54,298 bases of DNA from Neoroseomonas eburnea (GTDB lineage: Bacteria; Pseudomonadota; Alphaproteobacteria; Acetobacterales; Acetobacteraceae), in NCBI RefSeq assembly GCF_018129005.1, contig NZ_JAAEDL010000032.1:1-54298 (forward strand), given 5' to 3'. Each line of letters starts with the position of its first letter. Position 1 is the stretch's first letter. This document shows positions 8,578-16,476 of the stretch, piece by piece. The position numbers were made by a program, and so were the translations under genes. The notes under the pieces are model-generated. The model made no database searches, was not told the DNA's origin, and saw nothing but the letters and a program-made list of their open reading frames with translations.

Positions 8578-9618
8578 TCAGCGCCGGCGCTCATCGGTCA
8601 GGCGGAAATGGACAGCGGTGGTGAGCGTGGCGGCGACGCTGAGCCCGCCCTGCATCGCCGGACGGAAGCGCCAGCGCCGCGTCGCCTCCTGCGCCGCGCG
8701 GTCCAGCGCCGGGTAGCCGGACGATTCCAGGACCTCCACGCCTTCGACGCGGCCGTCGCTGCCGATGCGCAGCGACAGGCGGACGACCCCTTCCTCGCCA
8801 CGGCGCCGGCTCTCCGCGGGGTATTCGGGCGGCGCGTTGCGTTCGCCCGGGGCGACGGAGGGCGGCACGACGGCGCCCATGGCGCGCGCGCCGCTGGAGG
8901 GGTCCGGCAATGCGGCGCTGCCGGCATGCAGCCGGATGCCATCGGTGGCGGGGCGCGCCGGCGATGGGCGCGGTGCGGGCGCCGGGGCCGGGTCGGGCGG
9001 CAGCGGAGGAAGCGGCAGCGCCTGCGCCGTCTCGGTCGCCGGCTGCGGTTCGGGTTGCGGTTCGGGTTGCGGCTCGGGCTGCGTCGGCACCGGCGCAGTC
9101 TCGGCGATGGGCGGGGCAGGTCCGGGCTCGACGGCGGGCGCGTCGGAGGGCGCCGGCGGGGCGGATGGATCGGCCTGTGCGACAGGCGCGGGGGGGCCAG
9201 GTGGCGGCGAAGGATCAGCCTGCGGCGGCAAGGCGGGGGGCGCCGCCGTGACGTCTGGCGTGGCCGGCATCGCCTGCTGCGATACGGCGGGCGGCGCAGC
9301 CGCGGCGTTCGGTGCGGCCGGCGGTGGCGGTGGTGCGACCGGTGCCGGCGGCGGCGCGGGCGGCTCGGCCATTTCGGCCGGCAGTGGCGACGGCGTGGGC
9401 GGGGCGGCCGCCGGCCCACCGCCGCGCGCCTCCGAATCCTCGAAGACCAGCGCCACGCCTTCCGGCTCGCCCGGCTCCTGCGGAGCTTCCCGCGTCGGCC
9501 AGAGCAGCAGGGCGGCCAGAGCGGCCGCGTGCAGCGCGGCAGACCCGCCCAGCGCGACGACCCAGAGGCCGGACCGCGCCGGGGCGCGGCAGGCCGGGTG
9601 CCGGGGCGGCGCCCTCAC
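8578..9618 (-). CDS. tonB: Energy-transducing protein TonB
   Basis: This 346-residue protein spans the periplasm and couples ExbBD energy to outer-membrane receptors such as BtuB. A single membrane anchor occupies about residues 18-42 (LWVVALGGSAALHAAALAAL). A long Pro/Ala-rich linker (about 45-225) follows and includes a run of PEPQ repeats. The C-terminal TonB domain (about 265-340) has YPAESRRRGEEGVVRLSL and the family ending ATRRWRFRPA. The start is a GTG that overlaps the stop of the upstream CDF gene by 4 bases, so the two are translationally coupled. The exbB and exbD genes are not in the window. Confidence 0.92.
   Translation of the reverse strand: MRAPPRHPACRAPARSGLWVVALGGSAALHAAALAALLLWPTREAPQEPGEPEGVALVFEDSEARGGGPAAAPPTPSPLPAEMAEPPAPPPAPVAPPPPPAAPNAAAAPPAVSQQAMPATPDVTAAPPALPPQADPSPPPGPPAPVAQADPSAPPAPSDAPAVEPGPAPPIAETAPVPTQPEPQPEPQPEPQPATETAQALPLPPLPPDPAPAPAPRPSPARPATDGIRLHAGSAALPDPSSGARAMGAVVPPSVAPGERNAPPEYPAESRRRGEEGVVRLSLRIGSDGRVEGVEVLESSGYPALDRAAQEATRRWRFRPAMQGGLSVAATLTTAVHFRLTDERRR
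9040..9083. repeat. 12-bp tandem repeat inside tonB
   Basis: Three to four near-identical copies of a 12-base unit (GGGTTGCGGTTC on the plus strand) encode the PEPQ tetrapeptide run of the TonB linker. Such repeats lengthen or shorten easily and would change the periplasmic reach of the protein without breaking the frame. Confidence 0.7.
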
Positions 9619-10517
9619 AGCACGGGGACACCCTTGTGCTTGGCCTTGCCCTCGGGCTCCACATGGATCGTGATGACGGCGTTCTGCAATTCGGCCTTGA
9701 GCCCCGCTTCGATGCGGTCGCAGATGTCGTGCGATTCGCGCACCGTCATCGCGCCCGGCACCACCAGGTGGAATTCGAGGAAGGTGAAGCGGCCGGCATG
9801 GCGGGAACGCAGGTCATGGGCCTCGATCGCACCCTCGGCCTCGCTCGCGACGATGCGGCGGATGCGTTCCAGCGTCGGCGGCGGCACCGCCTCGTCCATC
9901 AGCCCGCCGACGCTCTCGCGCAGCAGGCGGCCACCGGAGAACAGGATGTTCGCCGCCGTCAGCGCGGCGAGCAGCGGGTCCAGCCACAGGATGCCGGTCA
10001 GCGCCACCAGGCCGACACCGACCAGCACGCCGACCGAGGTGACGACATCCGACCACAGGTGGCGGGCATCCGCGACCAGCGCGGGGGATCGAAGGGCCTT
10101 GCCGCGCCGCATCAGCAGCGTCGCCCAGGCGGCGTTCACGGCGCTCGCCACCGCGGAGATGGCGAGGCCGAGCCGCGCCTGCTCCGGGGCGTGCGGATTG
10201 GCCAGCGCGCCCCAGGCCTCGTTGAGGATCAGCAGCGCCGCGACGATGATCAGCGCGCCTTCCAGCACGGCGGAAAAGTACTCCGCCTTGGCATGGCCAT
10301 AGGGGTGGTTGGCGTCCGCCGGCATCGACGAATAGCGGATGGCGACGAGCGCGGCCGTCGCGGCGGCCACGTTCACGATGCTCTCCAGCGCATCCGCCAT
10401 CAGCGCGACGCTGCCCGTCAGCCGCCAGGCGACCGCCTTCAGCGCCAGCACCGCGAGCGCCACCGCCACGCTGCCGATCGCCAGCGTCGTCGCGCTGCCT
10501 GTCCTGCCTTCCGTCAT
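9615..10517 (-). CDS. Cation diffusion facilitator (FieF/CDF family) metal efflux transporter
   Basis: This 300-residue inner-membrane antiporter for divalent metals has six predicted membrane segments in residues 10-180 and a cytosolic ferredoxin-like tail. The tail contains DLRSRHAGRFTFLEFHLVVPG and HDICDRIEAGL. The family signature RYSSMPADANHPYGHAKAE is present at 61-79. Positions equivalent to the four FieF transport-site ligands read E45, N49, H153 and D157, so the first pair differs from the usual D45/D49. The metal therefore cannot be assumed to be zinc or iron. It overlaps tonB by 4 bases and is probably transcribed with it, suggesting a link between metal uptake and efflux. Confidence 0.9.
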   Translation of the reverse strand: MTEGRTGSATTLAIGSVAVALAVLALKAVAWRLTGSVALMADALESIVNVAAATAALVAIRYSSMPADANHPYGHAKAEYFSAVLEGALIIVAALLILNEAWGALANPHAPEQARLGLAISAVASAVNAAWATLLMRRGKALRSPALVADARHLWSDVVTSVGVLVGVGLVALTGILWLDPLLAALTAANILFSGGRLLRESVGGLMDEAVPPPTLERIRRIVASEAEGAIEAHDLRSRHAGRFTFLEFHLVVPGAMTVRESHDICDRIEAGLKAELQNAVITIHVEPEGKAKHKGVPVL

Positions 10518-10540
10518 GGCCGGGGTTTAGCCGGCCGGAC

Positions 10541-13500
10541 CTAGACGGAGAAGTACTTCGCCCGCCTGTGGTGCAGCACGATGGCGCTGGTGGATTGTTC
10601 CGGATGGAGCTGCCACTCGTCGCTGATCGAGACGCCGATGCGCTCGGCGCCGAGCAGGCGCAGCAGCGGCACCTGGTCCTCCAGCCGCGGGCAGGCCGGG
10701 TAGCCGAAGGAATAGCGGCCGCCCCGGTAGCCCTGCTGCAGCATGCGGTCGATGTCGCGATCGTCCTCGGCAGCGAAGCCCCATTCGGCGCGGATGCGCT
10801 TGTGGACGTATTCCGCCATCGCCTCCGCCATCTCGACGCTGAGGCCGTGCAGGTAGAGATAGTCCTGGTAGCGGTTCTCCTCGAACCATTCCCGCGCGAC
10901 GTCGGAGGCCTTCTGCCCGACGGTGACCACCTGCAACCCGATCACGTCGCGCCTCTCCGGCCCGTCGCCGATGTCGCGCACGAAATCGGCGATGCACTCG
11001 CCGTCCTCCTTGGGCTGGCGCGGCAGGGTGAAGCGGCAGGCCTCGGTGACGCCGTCCTCCTCGAACAGGATGAGGTCGTTCCCCTGCCCGGCGCATTTCC
11101 AGTAGCCGTAGATCGCCTGCGGCTTGAGGATGTCCTGCTCGCCCGTGAGGCGCAGCATGCGCTGGAGCACCGGGCGCAGTTCCTGCTTCGCCCAGCCGAG
11201 GAAATCATCGAGCGATCGGCCCTGCTTCCGGAAGCCCCACTGGAACTGATAGAGGCTGCGCTCGTTGATGAAGGGCACGATCGCCTTGGGCGCGGCCTCC
11301 ATCACGCGCGGGCCCCAGAAGGGCGGAATGGGCGTGGGTTCGTCCGCCGTCACGCGGCGGCGGCGGGCCTCGGCATAGTTCACGTCCACCGGCGCGAAGC
11401 CGCGCGGGTCGGCCTGGCCGAGCACGCGCTTCTCGTTGCGCGCCTTGCCGGCGCGCTTCGCCTGCATCGCGGCCAGGTAGTCGTCGAAGCCGTTGCCGAC
11501 CACCTTGTCCATCAGGTGCAGCCCGTCGAAGGCATCCCGCGCATAGGCCACGCGGCCGCAGGCATAGGCGCGGACGCAGTCATCCTCCACGTAGTTGCGC
11601 GTCAGCGCCGCGCCGCCGAGCATCACCGGAATGTCGAGGCTCTGGCGCGCCATCTCCTCGAGGTTCTCGCGCATCACCACGGTGGACTTCACCAGCAGCC
11701 CGGACATGCCGATCGCGTGCGCGCGGTGCTCCTTCGCCGCGGCGATCATGTCCGCCAGCGGCACCTTGATGCCGAGGTTGACGACGCGATAGCCGTTGTT
11801 GGTCAGGATGATGTCGACCAGGTTCTTGCCGATGTCGTGCACGTCGCCCTTCACGGTGGCGAGCACGATGGTCCCCTTCTCCTGCCCCTCGATCCGCTCC
11901 ATGTGCGGTTCGAGGTAGGCGACGGCGGCCTTCATCGTCTCCGCGGATTGCAGCACGAAGGGAAGCTGCATCTTGCCCGCGCCGAACAGCTCGCCGACCA
12001 CCTTCATGCCATCCAGCAGGATGTCGTTGATGATGCTCAGCGGGGCGATGCCCTTCGCCAGCGCGTCGGCCAGTTCCTCGTCCAGCCCCTTGCGGTCGCC
12101 GTCCACGATGCGGTCCTTGAGCCGGCCCTCGACCGTGTCCGCCTTCTTCTTGGCGGCGGTGTCGGCGGCCTTACGGCCGGCGAAGATCTCCAGCATCTTC
12201 TGCAGCGGGTCGTAGCCTTCCGCGCGGCGGTCGAAGATCAGGTCCTCGGCGACCTTCACTTCCTCGGCCGGGATCAGGTGCAGCGGCTTGATCTTGCTGA
12301 CATGCACGATCGCGCCCGTCATGCCGGCCTTCACCGCGTGATCGAGGAAGACCGAATTCAGCACGTGCCGAGCGGCCGGGTTCAGGCCGAAGGAGATGTT
12401 GGAGAGCCCGAGGATGATCTGGATCTCCGGGAATTCCTCCCGGATCATGCGGATGCCTTCCAGCGTCCAGAGGCCGAGCTTGCGGTCGTCCTCGTTGCCC
12501 GTGGCGATGGTGAAGGTGAGCGGGTCGATCATCAGGTCCGACTGCGGCAGCCCGTGGCGGTTGCAGGCGAAGTCCACCAGCCGCCGCGCGATGCGCAGCT
12601 TGTCCTCCGCCGTCTTGGCCATGCCGACCTCGTCGATGGTCAGCGCGATGACCGCGGTGCCGAACTTCTTCGCGAGCCTCATGCGGTCCGTCGCGTGGCC
12701 CTCGCCGTCCTCGAAGTTGATCGAGTTGATGATCGGCTTGCCGCCATGCAGCTTCAGCGCGGCCTCGATCACCGGCGTCTCGGTGGAGTCGATGACGAGC
12801 GGCGCGTTCACGCTGGAGGTGAAGCGCGTGATGACCTCGTTCATCTCGGCCATCTCGTCGCGGCCGACGAAGGCGGTGCAGATGTCGAGGGAATTCGATC
12901 CCTCCCCAACCTGCTCCCGCCCCATGGCGACGCAGCCATCCCAATCATGCGCCGCCTGGCGTTCGCGCCAGGCCTTGGAGCCGTTCGCGTTGCAGCGCTC
13001 GCCGATGGAGAAGTAGGCGTTCTCCTGCCGCAGCGGCACGGAGGTGTAGAGCGAGGCCACCGACGGTACCCAGACCGGCCTGCGCGGCACCGGCGCGGGC
13101 CGGTGGTTCGCCCCGCCCAGCCTGCGCAGCATCGCGTCCAGCGCCTGGATATGCGGCGTCGACGTGCCGCAGCAGCCGCCGATCAGGTTCAGCCCGTCCT
13201 CGGTGACGAAGCGCTCCATCCAGGTCGCGAGCTCCGCCGCGCCCAGGGGGTAGTGCGTCTTGCCGTCGACCAGCTCGGGCAGGCCGGCATTGGGCTGGCA
13301 GGAGATCAACCCGGGCCAGTTCTGCGCCAGCCAGCGCACGTGCTCCGCCATTTCCTGCGGACCCGTGGCGCAGTTCAGCCCCATCAGCGGCACGTCGAGC
13401 GAATGGATCACCGCCGCCGCCGCGCCGATATCGGGGCCGACCAGCAGCGTGCCGGTGGTCTCGACCGTCACCTGCACGAAGACGGGGATGTCGGATTTCG

Positions 13501-14041
13501 CCTCGGCGCGCGCGATCTTCGCCGCATTCACCGCGGCCTTGATGAACAGCGTGTCCTGGTTGGTCTCGGTCAGCAGCGCATCGGCGCCGCCGGCGATCAG
13601 GCCGCGGCACTGCGTGACCAACGCCGCTTCCAGCGCGTCATAGGCGATGTTGCCGAGCGAAGGCAGCTTGGTCCCGGGCCCGATGTCGCCGATCACCCAG
13701 CGATGGCGGCCGTCGGCGAAGGATTCCGCCGCCTCTCGCGCGATCTCCACCGCCGCCTTGTTCAGCTCGAAGGCGCGGTCCTCGAGTTCGAACTCCCCGA
13801 GCGTCACCGGCGATCCGCCGAAGGAATTGGTCAGCACCATGTCGGCGCCGGCCTCGTAGTAGCCGCGATGGATCTCCCGCACGACGTCCGGGCGCGACAG
13901 GCACAGCACGTCGGTGCAGTTCTCCTTGCCCCAGAAGTCGCGCTCCACGTCGAGGTCCATCACCTGCACGCGGCTGCCCATGCCACCGTCGCACAGCAGG
14001 ACCCGGTCACGGAGGGCGTCGAGGAGATGCGGGCGGGACAT
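10541..14041 (-). CDS. metH: Cobalamin-dependent methionine synthase, full length
   Basis: This 1166-residue enzyme methylates homocysteine with 5-methyltetrahydrofolate via methylcobalamin. All modules are present. The homocysteine domain has zinc ligands C224 (GLNCATGP), C290 and C291 (GGCCGTS). The folate domain (about 335-610) starts NAYFSIGERCNANGSKAW. The cobalamin cap and domain carry GDVHDIGKN, with H735 as the lower cobalt ligand. The C-terminal reactivation domain contains GYPACPRLEDQVPLL. The open frame runs on to 14911, but that part overlaps the upstream gene in another frame. The ATG at 14041 gives a start directly before RPHLLDALRDRVLLCDGG. It follows the ArsR-methyltransferase gene by 11 bases, so one operon is likely. 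Confidence 0.96.
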   Translation of the reverse strand: MSRPHLLDALRDRVLLCDGGMGSRVQVMDLDVERDFWGKENCTDVLCLSRPDVVREIHRGYYEAGADMVLTNSFGGSPVTLGEFELEDRAFELNKAAVEIAREAAESFADGRHRWVIGDIGPGTKLPSLGNIAYDALEAALVTQCRGLIAGGADALLTETNQDTLFIKAAVNAAKIARAEAKSDIPVFVQVTVETTGTLLVGPDIGAAAAVIHSLDVPLMGLNCATGPQEMAEHVRWLAQNWPGLISCQPNAGLPELVDGKTHYPLGAAELATWMERFVTEDGLNLIGGCCGTSTPHIQALDAMLRRLGGANHRPAPVPRRPVWVPSVASLYTSVPLRQENAYFSIGERCNANGSKAWRERQAAHDWDGCVAMGREQVGEGSNSLDICTAFVGRDEMAEMNEVITRFTSSVNAPLVIDSTETPVIEAALKLHGGKPIINSINFEDGEGHATDRMRLAKKFGTAVIALTIDEVGMAKTAEDKLRIARRLVDFACNRHGLPQSDLMIDPLTFTIATGNEDDRKLGLWTLEGIRMIREEFPEIQIILGLSNISFGLNPAARHVLNSVFLDHAVKAGMTGAIVHVSKIKPLHLIPAEEVKVAEDLIFDRRAEGYDPLQKMLEIFAGRKAADTAAKKKADTVEGRLKDRIVDGDRKGLDEELADALAKGIAPLSIINDILLDGMKVVGELFGAGKMQLPFVLQSAETMKAAVAYLEPHMERIEGQEKGTIVLATVKGDVHDIGKNLVDIILTNNGYRVVNLGIKVPLADMIAAAKEHRAHAIGMSGLLVKSTVVMRENLEEMARQSLDIPVMLGGAALTRNYVEDDCVRAYACGRVAYARDAFDGLHLMDKVVGNGFDDYLAAMQAKRAGKARNEKRVLGQADPRGFAPVDVNYAEARRRRVTADEPTPIPPFWGPRVMEAAPKAIVPFINERSLYQFQWGFRKQGRSLDDFLGWAKQELRPVLQRMLRLTGEQDILKPQAIYGYWKCAGQGNDLILFEEDGVTEACRFTLPRQPKEDGECIADFVRDIGDGPERRDVIGLQVVTVGQKASDVAREWFEENRYQDYLYLHGLSVEMAEAMAEYVHKRIRAEWGFAAEDDRDIDRMLQQGYRGGRYSFGYPACPRLEDQVPLLRLLGAERIGVSISDEWQLHPEQSTSAIVLHHRRAKYFSV

Positions 14042-14052
14042 GGCCGTAGCTT

Positions 14053-14991
14053 TCAGAAGGTCAGGACGGAGACAGGCCGGGTCTTGCGTTCGGCGACCCA
14101 GAGGCGGACGGGCAATGCGCCCGGGATGGTTTCGCTGCGCGCGGCGGCGCAGCCTGTGGCGCCGAGCCAGCCGGCGATCTCGGCATCGTCGAAGCCCGGC
14201 CAGCGATGCGCATGCGCGCCGAGCAGGTCGGCCCGCTGATGCGGCGCGAGATCGACGATCAGCAGCACACCGCCCGGCTTCAGCACGCGCCCGGCCTCGG
14301 CGAGCGCCGCGGCGGGATCCTCGGCGTAATGCAGCACCATCTGCAGCGTGACGGCGTCGAAGGAGGCATCGGCCAGCGGCAGCCGGTACATGTCCGCCTG
14401 CCGCACCGCGATGTGCGACAGCCCGCGCTCGGCGAGCCTGGTCCGCGCCAGCGCCAGCATGTCGCGGGAGGCATCGACGCCGACCCCTTCCTCGATGCGC
14501 GAGGCGAGCCGTTCCAGCAGCCCGCCCGTGCCGCAGCCGATATCGAGCAGCCGCCCGACCCGCGCCGGCAGGGCGCCGAGCAGCGCCGCCTCGATCTCCG
14601 CCCCCGGCAGGCCGAGGGCGCGTATCTCGTCCCAGTCCGCGCCATGGCGGCGGAAGGAGTCCGAGGCCACGCGGGCGCGCTCGGCCGCCAGCCGCGCGGC
14701 GGCGCGCCGGTCGGCGGCGAGCAGCGGGTCGTCCTCCGGCAGGCGGGCGAGGATCTGGCGCGCGAGGTCGGCCTCGGTCGGCACCTGGAACCAGGCATTG
14801 GCCCCTTCGGGCGTGCGCAGCAGCAGCCCGGCCTCGACCAGCAGCTTCAGGTGGCGCGACAGCCGCGGCTGTGACTGGCCGAGGATCGCCACCAGGTCCG
14901 ACACGCACCACGCCCCGCGCGCGCAGAGCGCGAGCAGGCGCAGCCGCGTGGGCTCGGCGGCGGCCCGGAGTTGGGTGAGGAGTTCGTCCAT
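14053..14991 (-). CDS. ArsR-family HTH regulator fused to SAM-dependent methyltransferase
   Basis: The 312-residue protein has two parts. Residues 1-75 form a winged-helix ArsR domain (EPTRLRLLALCARGAWCVSDL, then QSQPRLSRHLKLLVEAGLL). Residues 145-310 form a class I methyltransferase with motif I LLDIGCGTGGLLERL at 148-162. ArsR regulators of the SAM cycle (SahR type) and this fusion are known next to met genes in Proteobacteria. The methyltransferase half could sense SAM or S-adenosylhomocysteine, which is an inference. It precedes metH in one operon. An 18-bp near-palindrome lies 14 bases upstream of its start and is the likely operator, suggesting autoregulation and control of metH. Confidence 0.9.
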   Translation of the reverse strand: MDELLTQLRAAAEPTRLRLLALCARGAWCVSDLVAILGQSQPRLSRHLKLLVEAGLLLRTPEGANAWFQVPTEADLARQILARLPEDDPLLAADRRAAARLAAERARVASDSFRRHGADWDEIRALGLPGAEIEAALLGALPARVGRLLDIGCGTGGLLERLASRIEEGVGVDASRDMLALARTRLAERGLSHIAVRQADMYRLPLADASFDAVTLQMVLHYAEDPAAALAEAGRVLKPGGVLLIVDLAPHQRADLLGAHAHRWPGFDDAEIAGWLGATGCAAARSETIPGALPVRLWVAERKTRPVSVLTF

Positions 14992-15005
14992 GGGCTGGAC
15001 ATAGT

Positions 15006-15023
15006 CATAAAGATATCCTTATG
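15006..15023. promoter_or_regulatory. Palindromic operator between the ArsR-methyltransferase gene and the CobW-like gene
   Basis: CATAAAGATATCCTTATG is symmetric around GATATC, with CATAA/TTATG arms and only one mismatched pair. It is strikingly AT-rich in this GC-rich DNA. It lies 14 bases before the regulator start and 11 bases before the divergent gene, so one bound dimer could control both directions. Confidence 0.7.
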
Positions 15024-15034
15024 TCCAGCACGCG

Positions 15035-15391
15035 ATGCCCTCCGACGCCCGCATTCCGGTGACCATCCTCGCCGACTCGGACAACTTGGCAGCTTGGCTC
15101 GGCGCCGGCGGCCCGGCGGCGCTGCTGACCGATGCGCCGCAGCTCGGCCCGGGTTTCGTCGCGACGGAACGCCTTGCGCCCCGCCCCGCGCACCGTTTCG
15201 GCTGCGCCTGCTGTGCCGGGCGTTCGGCGGCGGCGATGGCGCTCGACCGGCTGTTCCAGGGACGGGCGCGGAACCGGACCGGGTGGTTCGACCGCGTGGC
15301 GGTGGTGGCGGTTTCGGCAACAGCGCGCGAGGAGGTCGCCGCCGCGCTGCGGGAAGACGCCCTCGCGCTCGCCCGCTTCCGGCCGGGCTGA
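15035..15391 (+). CDS. Small CobW-like protein lacking the GTPase P-loop lysine (CxCC motif retained)
   Basis: The 118-residue product has no clear full-length family match but resembles pieces of CobW/P47K metallochaperone GTPases. It begins near IPVTIL, has LGAGGPAALL where CobW has the LGAGKTT P-loop, and carries a GCACC metal motif at residues 56-60. It then follows the CobW pattern with FDRVAVVAVSA and ends in a DALALARFR stretch. Without the P-loop lysine and threonine it should not bind GTP normally. It is divergent from the ArsR-methyltransferase/metH operon and shares its palindrome, so a role in metal or cobalamin supply to MetH can be guessed. The ATG is only 11 bases past the palindrome with no ribosome site, hinting at a leaderless transcript. 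Confidence 0.6.
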   Translation: MPSDARIPVTILADSDNLAAWLGAGGPAALLTDAPQLGPGFVATERLAPRPAHRFGCACCAGRSAAAMALDRLFQGRARNRTGWFDRVAVVAVSATAREEVAAALREDALALARFRPG

Positions 15392-15406
15392 CCGGGCCGG
15401 CGGCGC

Positions 15407-15727
15407 TCAGGCCTTCGGCGTGACCGCGGCGCGCGGCAGCCCGTGCTGCTTGCTGGGCCCGGTCCGGTCAAGATCGAGCGGCCCGGCGAGTTGCTGCAAG
15501 GCGAGGGTAATGCGCCGCAGCAGCGTCTCATCGCCGCCGGGCATGCCCTCCTCGATCGCCACGGCCACGTCGGCGGCATCATATTCCCAGCGCCGCAGGA
15601 TCTCGATCTTCTCCTCCGGCGTGAGCGCGGGGTGGGCGAGGACCGCCTCGGGGGTACCGAACACCGCCGGCGGGTCGAGAAGAGCCCGTTCAAGGTCGGG
15701 GCGGGTCGTCGGGTCGCCTGCAGTCAT
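15407..15727 (-). CDS. Conserved-looking hypothetical protein, 106 residues
   Basis: I do not recognise a named family. The protein is soluble, with a central block PAVFGTPEAVLAHPALTPEE followed by KIEILRRWEYDAADVAVAIE, a second helix rich in Leu/Arg (LLRRITLALQQL), and a C-terminal RTGPSKQHGL. The well-formed helix pattern and normal codon use support a real gene. It converges with the CobW-like gene, with only 15 bases between the stops. Its promoter must lie in the 220-base gap before the acetyltransferase gene. Confidence 0.65.
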   Translation of the reverse strand: MTAGDPTTRPDLERALLDPPAVFGTPEAVLAHPALTPEEKIEILRRWEYDAADVAVAIEEGMPGGDETLLRRITLALQQLAGPLDLDRTGPSKQHGLPRAAVTPKA

Positions 15728-15911
15728 GGCTGCGCCTTCCCTCGGTTCCGCGGCGGCCCCCGGACGGGCCGCCTGACATCCATGACCGGGCAGATGGGGC
15801 GCGACGCCGCACAGCGCAACGCCTCATGCCGGCCAGGCCCTCGGCTGACCCGGCCTGAGGGTCCTGGTCCGGCGCGCGGCCGCCACACGCACCCTGCGCG
15901 CGATACCGTTC

Positions 15912-15942
15912 GCCTTGCCGTTGACGACGTCATCAGCAAGGC
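15912..15942. other. Inverted repeat downstream of the acetyltransferase gene
   Basis: GCCTTGC (15912-15918) pairs with GCAAGGC (15936-15942), and an inner TGAC/GTCA pair lies between them. It begins 9 bases past the stop of the minus-strand acetyltransferase gene. It could end that transcript, though no T-run follows. An operator for the 106-residue gene is the alternative. Confidence 0.35.
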
Positions 15943-15951
15943 TCGGCGGCA

Positions 15952-16476
15952 TCAATCCGGCAGCGTGCGCTCCCCCGCCCCCAGCGCGCGCTGCATTTGC
16001 ACGACATCGACCCAGCGGCCGAACTTCATCCCCACTGCCTTCAGCACGCCGGCCTGCCTGAAGCCGAGCGAGATGTGCAGCCCGATCGAGCCGACATTCT
16101 CCGAATCCCCGATCACCGCGATCATCTGGCGGATCCCCTTCGCCTCGGCCCGTGCCAGCAGTTCCGCCACCAGCGCCTTGCCCACGCCCTGGCCGCGGAT
16201 GTCATTGCGGACATAAACCGAATCCTCGGCGGTGAAGCGATAGGCGGAACGCGGCCGGAACGGCGCGAAATAGCCGTAGCCGAGCACTTCGCCCCGATCG
16301 TCCTCGGCCACCAGCCAGGCGCAGCCTTCGCCCTGCACCCTGGCCATGCGGGCCGCCATCTCGGCCTCGGTGGGCGGCTCCTCCTCGAAGGTGCCGGTGC
16401 CGTGCAGCACATGGTGGCCGTAGATGGCGGTGATGGCCGGAAGGTCGCCAGGGCCGGCGTCGCGGATCGTGATCAT
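15952..16476 (-). CDS. GNAT N-acetyltransferase, phosphinothricin acetyltransferase (Pat/Bar)-like
   Basis: This 174-residue GNAT enzyme transfers acetyl from acetyl-CoA to an amino group. The acetyl-CoA loop is RGQGVGKALVAELLARA, preceded by the typical ENSVYV-like EDSVYVRNDIRG. The N-terminus IRDAGPGDLPAITAIYGHHVLHGTGTFEEEPP and the late MKFGRWVDVVQMQRAL match the phosphinothricin/methionine-sulfoximine acetyltransferase subgroup. Its ATG overlaps the amidase stop codon (TGATG), so it is translated with that gene. The natural substrate is unknown; members of this group often detoxify glutamine-synthetase inhibitors or acetylate amino acids. Confidence 0.88.
   Translation of the reverse strand: MITIRDAGPGDLPAITAIYGHHVLHGTGTFEEEPPTEAEMAARMARVQGEGCAWLVAEDDRGEVLGYGYFAPFRPRSAYRFTAEDSVYVRNDIRGQGVGKALVAELLARAEAKGIRQMIAVIGDSENVGSIGLHISLGFRQAGVLKAVGMKFGRWVDVVQMQRALGAGERTLPD

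Noticed and set aside
9040..9083. A satellite or mobile tandem array
   Set aside because: The 12-base repeats are in frame and encode the PEPQ linker of TonB, a usual feature of that protein.
10568..14239. A 1223-codon open frame on the plus strand
   Set aside because: It is antisense to metH. The protein is rich in His/Arg/Gln/Asp in patterns expected from the reverse of GC-rich codons and has no domain, while metH on the other strand is complete with all motifs.
14042..14911. N-terminal extension of metH by 290 codons
   Set aside because: It overlaps the ArsR-methyltransferase gene in another frame and is Ala/Arg/Gly-rich without similarity. The ATG at 14041 gives the normal MetH start.
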